Shown one piece after another: positions 7,122 through 9,305 of a DNA stretch of 9,305 bases. This stretch comes from Sutterellaceae bacterium (GTDB lineage: Bacteria; Pseudomonadota; Gammaproteobacteria; Burkholderiales; Burkholderiaceae_F), in assembly GCA_030531135.1 (NCBI GenBank), contig JAUNOJ010000038.1:1888-11192 (forward strand), read 5' to 3'. Every line of letters starts with the position of its first letter. Position 1 is the stretch's first letter. The position numbers and the translations under genes were made by a program. The notes beneath the pieces were generated by a model, which worked only from the letters and a program-made list of their open reading frames with translations, searched no databases and had not been told where the DNA came from.

Positions 7122-7145
7122 GCGCCCGCATTGAGATGCGCGCGC
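7122..7145 (-). promoter_or_regulatory. GC-rich hairpin with T-rich tail, possible leader terminator of symporter copy 2
   Basis: Arms 7122-7131 and 7136-7145 pair over ten positions with one C-C mismatch around a TGAG loop. In the leftward direction the stem is followed by TTTTACGTTATTTTTT. It sits about 146 bases before the symporter start, so if the promoter lies further upstream this would act as a leader terminator; otherwise it may simply insulate the divergent genes. Confidence 0.4.
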
Positions 7146-7159
7146 CGTTTGTGAGAGTT

Positions 7160-7209
7160 TTTCGGTTTTGTGTACAGCATCTTACCTAAATCATTTGAGA
7201 AAACCGAAA
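7160..7209. repeat. 10-base inverted repeat in the divergent promoter region
   Basis: TTTCGGTTTT at 7160-7169 is the exact complement of AAAACCGAAA at 7200-7209, with a 30-base spacer. A related CTCGGTTT lies at 7261-7268 inside the ilvB promoter spacer. The repeated motif and its place upstream of a promoter suggest protein-binding sites, but no regulator can be named. Confidence 0.4.
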
Positions 7210-7248
7210 CTTTTGCAAACTAATTGATGAAAACCTTAATAAAAGGGT

Positions 7249-7276
7249 TTGAGAAACGTCTCGGTTTGGCTATATT
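7249..7276 (+). promoter_or_regulatory. Promoter of the ilvB leader
   Basis: TTGAGA (7249-7254) and TATATT (7271-7276) are 16 bases apart, each five of six matches to the sigma70 consensus. Transcription should start near 7283, leaving a leader of about 267 bases before ilvB. A small palindrome, GAGA-AACG-TCTC (7251-7262), overlaps the -35 end and could be an operator. Confidence 0.7.
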
Positions 7277-7286
7277 GCCTCCTTAA

Positions 7287-7324
7287 GGTCGTGAGACACA
7301 AAATGCATACCAAGGCACACGACC
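7287..7324 (+). promoter_or_regulatory. 5' stem-loop that holds the leader ORF start
   Basis: GGTCGTG (7287-7293) pairs perfectly with CACGACC (7318-7324). The 24-base loop contains the ATG of the leader ORF. Translation through the stem would open it, coupling leader translation to downstream RNA folding. Confidence 0.5.
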
Positions 7325-7395
7325 AACCTTTCGGGTGCTGTTTCGTTACCGCGAACAGTTGCAGCGTTAGGGATAATTCGATTCGCTCGACCTAA
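7303..7395 (+). CDS. Putative 30-residue leader peptide of ilvB
   Basis: This ORF starts about 20 bases after the predicted transcript start and is the only ATG-initiated frame in the leader before ilvB. The peptide begins MHTKAHDQPFGCCFVTANSC and ends in SIRST. An in-frame GTG at 7291 could add four residues. It stops 41 bases before the terminator stem, a distance compatible with control by ribosome position. It has only two Val, one Ile and no Leu, unlike classical ilv leader peptides, and carries a Cys-Cys pair and a third Cys. There is no strong ribosome-binding site. It may be a true regulatory peptide or a chance frame inside a structured RNA. Confidence 0.35.
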   Translation: MHTKAHDQPFGCCFVTANSCSVRDNSIRST

Positions 7396-7428
7396 AAGTA
7401 AGTGTCGTTAAAACTGCGAGTCGCCATC

Positions 7429-7466
7429 CCGATCGGCACGCCCAAAAACGTGCTTTTTTTTATCGG
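7429..7466 (+). terminator. Intrinsic terminator in the ilvB leader (attenuator)
   Basis: GCACG (7436-7440) pairs with CGTGC (7449-7453) around the loop CCCAAAAA, followed at once by eight T residues (7454-7461). A second pair, CCGAT (7429-7433) with ATCGG (7462-7466), flanks it and could form only once the T-tract is transcribed. It lies 88 bases before ilvB and after the ilvB promoter, so it should stop most transcripts unless relieved. No strong antiterminator pairing was found by eye; GGGTG (about 7330-7334) with CGCCC (7439-7443) is a weak candidate. Confidence 0.7.
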
Positions 7467-7549
7467 TCTTATTCCTGCCGCCCTGCAACCTCGACAGTTT
7501 TCCGAGAGCGCTATCTTGGCTAACCCCAATTCAGGAAAGAATCGTTGAA

Positions 7550-9289
7550 ATGCAACCGAGTGATCAGAATTCAGTGCCCGTGATGACGGGCGCCAAAATG
7601 GTCATTGAGGCGCTGCACGCCGAAGGGGTCGAGCATGTGTTCGGCTATCCCGGCGGATCCGTTTTGCCTCTTTATGACGAAATCTACAAGCAAGACTATT
7701 TCCAACATATTTTGGTACGCCACGAGCAAGCTGCGGTACACGCCGCCGACGCCTATTCGCGTTGCACCGACAAAATCGGTGTAGCGATCGTTACTTCCGG
7801 GCCGGGTGCGACCAATGCCGTGACGGGGATTGCCACCGCTTACGCAGATTCCATTCCCATGGTTGTATTTTCCGGTCAGGTGGGCTGTGCTCTGATCGGC
7901 ACCGATGCTTTCCAGGAGTGCGACACCGTCGGTATTACGCGTCCCTGTACCAAGCACAACTTTTTGGTCAAAGACGTGCGCGAATTGCCCGAAACGATTA
8001 AGAAGGCTTTCTATATCGCCAGAAGCGGTCGTCCCGGTCCCGTTTTGATCGATTTGCCCAAGGACGTGCAGTGCGCCAAAGCACCGTTTAACTATCCCGA
8101 AACGATCGATATCGTGAGCTACCGTCCGGTTGTCAAGGGGCACTCGGGGCAAATCAAAAAGGCTTTGCAGGTCATTCTCAATGCCAAGCGCCCGCTCATT
8201 TACGTGGGCGGCGGCGCGGTTCTGAGTAACGCTGCCGAAGTCCTGACCAAGCTTGTGAACCATTTGGACTATCCGCTCGTGCAAACGCTGATGGCTATCG
8301 GCGCTTATTCGGGCAACGACCCCAAGAACTTGGGCATGGTCGGTATGCACGGCACCTACGAAGCCAATATGGCCATGCAAAACTGCGACGTTTTGCTTGC
8401 GATCGGCGCGCGCTTTGACGATCGCGTGATCGGCAATCCGGCCGACTTTGCTCGCAACGAACACACCGTGGTTCAGATCGACATCGATCCGAGCTCCATT
8501 TCCAAGTGCGTGCCCACCGATATTCCGATTGTGGGCGACGTGAAGGAAGTCTTGACCGAAATGGTCAATCAGCTCGAAAGTTCGGGCGCCAAACCCGATC
8601 CCGAATTGACGAGCGAGTGGAAAAAGAAGATTGCCGCCTGGAAGGCCAAACTGAGTCTGCACTACAAGACCGATCCCAACGGCGCCATCAAGCCGCAGGC
8701 CGTGATCGAACGTGTTTGCCGCTACACCAAGGGCCAAGCTTATTACACGACCGACGTGGGCGAACACCAGATGTGGGCGGCGCAGTATTTGAAACTCGAT
8801 AAGCCCAAGCTTTGGATGACAAGCGGCGGTTTGGGCACCATGGGTTACGGTTTCCCGGCCGCGTGCGGCGCTTGCGTGGCGCACCCCGGTAAGCCCGTCG
8901 TGTGCTTTACCGGCGACGGCTCCATTCAGATGAATATTCAGGAGCTGGCCACTGCCAAGCAATACGGTCTTGCCCCCAAGATCGTGCTTTTGAATAACGG
9001 CTATTTGGGCATGGTTGCCGTGTGGCAGCGCGCCTACTATTCGGGCCATATGTCGGAATCCGTCATGGACGTGCAGCCCGATTTTGTGAAGCTTGTCGAA
9101 AGCTACGGCCATATCGGTCTTCGCGTCAAGACTTACGCAGAATTGGATCGCGCCATCGACGAGGCCTTTACCAAATACAAAGACGAGTTGGTCTTTATCG
9201 ACGTGCACGTCGCACCCGAAGAACCGGTGCTGCCGATGGTCGGCCCCGGTCAGGGTTTGATGGACATGGTACTTGCCGAGGAGAACTGA
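7550..9289 (+). CDS. ilvB: Acetolactate synthase (acetohydroxyacid synthase), large catalytic subunit
   Basis: Thiamine-diphosphate and FAD enzyme of 579 residues that condenses pyruvate with pyruvate or 2-oxobutyrate, the first common step of valine, leucine and isoleucine synthesis, in the cytosol. Three domains are clear: N-terminal ThDP-binding PYR domain (about 10-180) with GYPGGSVLPLYD (32-43) and the catalytic Glu59 in RHEQAA; central FAD-type domain (about 200-340) with LIYVGGGAV (216-224) and AIGARFDDRV (284-293); C-terminal PP domain (about 380-560) with GDGS (455-458) and LNNGYLG (481-487) binding ThDP and Mg. Trp492 matches the residue that gives biosynthetic enzymes their preference for 2-oxobutyrate, marking this as an anabolic rather than catabolic synthase. 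The segment reads MVAVWQ, where MVRQWQ is common. AGGA lies 13 bases before the ATG, a rather long spacing. A regulatory subunit gene appears to follow. Confidence 0.97.
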   Translation: MQPSDQNSVPVMTGAKMVIEALHAEGVEHVFGYPGGSVLPLYDEIYKQDYFQHILVRHEQAAVHAADAYSRCTDKIGVAIVTSGPGATNAVTGIATAYADSIPMVVFSGQVGCALIGTDAFQECDTVGITRPCTKHNFLVKDVRELPETIKKAFYIARSGRPGPVLIDLPKDVQCAKAPFNYPETIDIVSYRPVVKGHSGQIKKALQVILNAKRPLIYVGGGAVLSNAAEVLTKLVNHLDYPLVQTLMAIGAYSGNDPKNLGMVGMHGTYEANMAMQNCDVLLAIGARFDDRVIGNPADFARNEHTVVQIDIDPSSISKCVPTDIPIVGDVKEVLTEMVNQLESSGAKPDPELTSEWKKKIAAWKAKLSLHYKTDPNGAIKPQAVIERVCRYTKGQAYYTTDVGEHQMWAAQYLKLDKPKLWMTSGGLGTMGYGFPAACGACVAHPGKPVVCFTGDGSIQMNIQELATAKQYGLAPKIVLLNNGYLGMVAVWQRAYYSGHMSESVMDVQPDFVKLVESYGHIGLRVKTYAELDRAIDEAFTKYKDELVFIDVHVAPEEPVLPMVGPGQGLMDMVLAEEN

Positions 9290-9292
9290 GAA

Positions 9293-9305
9293 ATGGCAAA
9301 ACGAC
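9293..9305 (+). CDS. Start of next gene, presumably acetolactate synthase small subunit
   Basis: An ATG opens 3 bases after the ilvB stop, with GAGGAG (9278-9283) 9 bases upstream inside the end of ilvB. Only four codons (MAKR) are present. Position alone suggests the regulatory subunit (ilvN/ilvH), which follows ilvB in most proteobacteria; the visible residues neither confirm nor exclude it. Confidence 0.55.

Larger units (their letters stand above)
6976..7248. other. Divergent intergenic region upstream of the symporter pair and ilvB
   Basis: This 273-bp stretch has no credible gene. Its left part (6976-7050) is GC-rich 5' leader of the symporter operon; from about 7050 it is AT-rich apart from one GC-rich hairpin. 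It holds that hairpin (7122-7145), a 10-base inverted repeat (7160-7169 with 7200-7209) and one copy of a 9-base direct repeat. I could not fix the leftward promoter: TAAGAT-like and TATTAA-like -10 candidates exist on the minus strand without good -35 partners. Confidence 0.5.

Noticed and set aside
7571..9208. 545-codon minus-strand frame opposite ilvB
   Set aside because: Same cause: codon bias of ilvB leaves the complementary frame open. The product shows no recognisable fold and would overlap the catalytic gene entirely.
1..9305. CRISPR array, insertion sequence or attachment site
   Set aside because: No regularly spaced repeats, transposase fragments, terminal inverted repeats with target duplications, integrase or tRNA were seen.

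Overview
The window looks like chromosomal DNA of a Gram-negative proteobacterium, most likely a betaproteobacterium of the Burkholderiales, perhaps Sutterellaceae. This rests on protein style (betaproteobacterial-looking IlvB, a fused NnrE-NnrD, two sodium-symporter paralogues), moderately high GC with GC-rich third codon positions, and Rho-independent terminators. The family-level placement is inference; there is no rRNA or marker gene to settle it.

Layout from left to right. Positions 1-136 hold a GC-balanced stretch with an inverted repeat and an open leftward frame that leaves the window; nothing in it is recognised. Next is nnr (minus strand), the bifunctional NAD(P)HX repair enzyme, closed by a strong terminator with a UUCG-type loop. 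A 179-bp divergent spacer separates it from a SPOUT/TrmH-family RNA methyltransferase (plus strand). Immediately behind that lies a decayed accessory patch: the N-terminal third of an AAA-ATPase-like (PF09820-type) protein on the plus strand runs head-on into the N-terminal half of a RhuM-family protein on the minus strand. Both lose homology at the same point (about 3009-3021), as expected if a deletion or recombination joined two unrelated genes. Upstream of RhuM is a small cyclophilin-like-fold protein (minus) with its own plausible promoter.

The right half is metabolic and transport DNA. Two tandem neurotransmitter:sodium symporter (NSS/SNF) family transporters lie on the minus strand, separated by 139 bp and followed by a terminator. 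They are clear paralogues and share an Asn-to-Ala change at a sodium-site position of LeuT. A 574-bp divergent region then leads to ilvB (plus), the large subunit of acetolactate synthase, followed 3 bp later by the start of the next gene, presumably the small subunit ilvN/ilvH, cut by the window edge.

The most interesting structure is the ilvB leader. It has a good sigma70-type promoter (7249-7276), a 30-codon leader ORF whose start sits in the loop of a 7-bp stem, and a perfect intrinsic terminator with eight T residues (7436-7461) 88 bp before ilvB. This is the layout of a transcription attenuator, but the leader peptide is not rich in Ile, Leu or Val codons, so the signal may be something other than classical branched-chain codon stalling. 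I found no complete novel defence or mobile system in the window.
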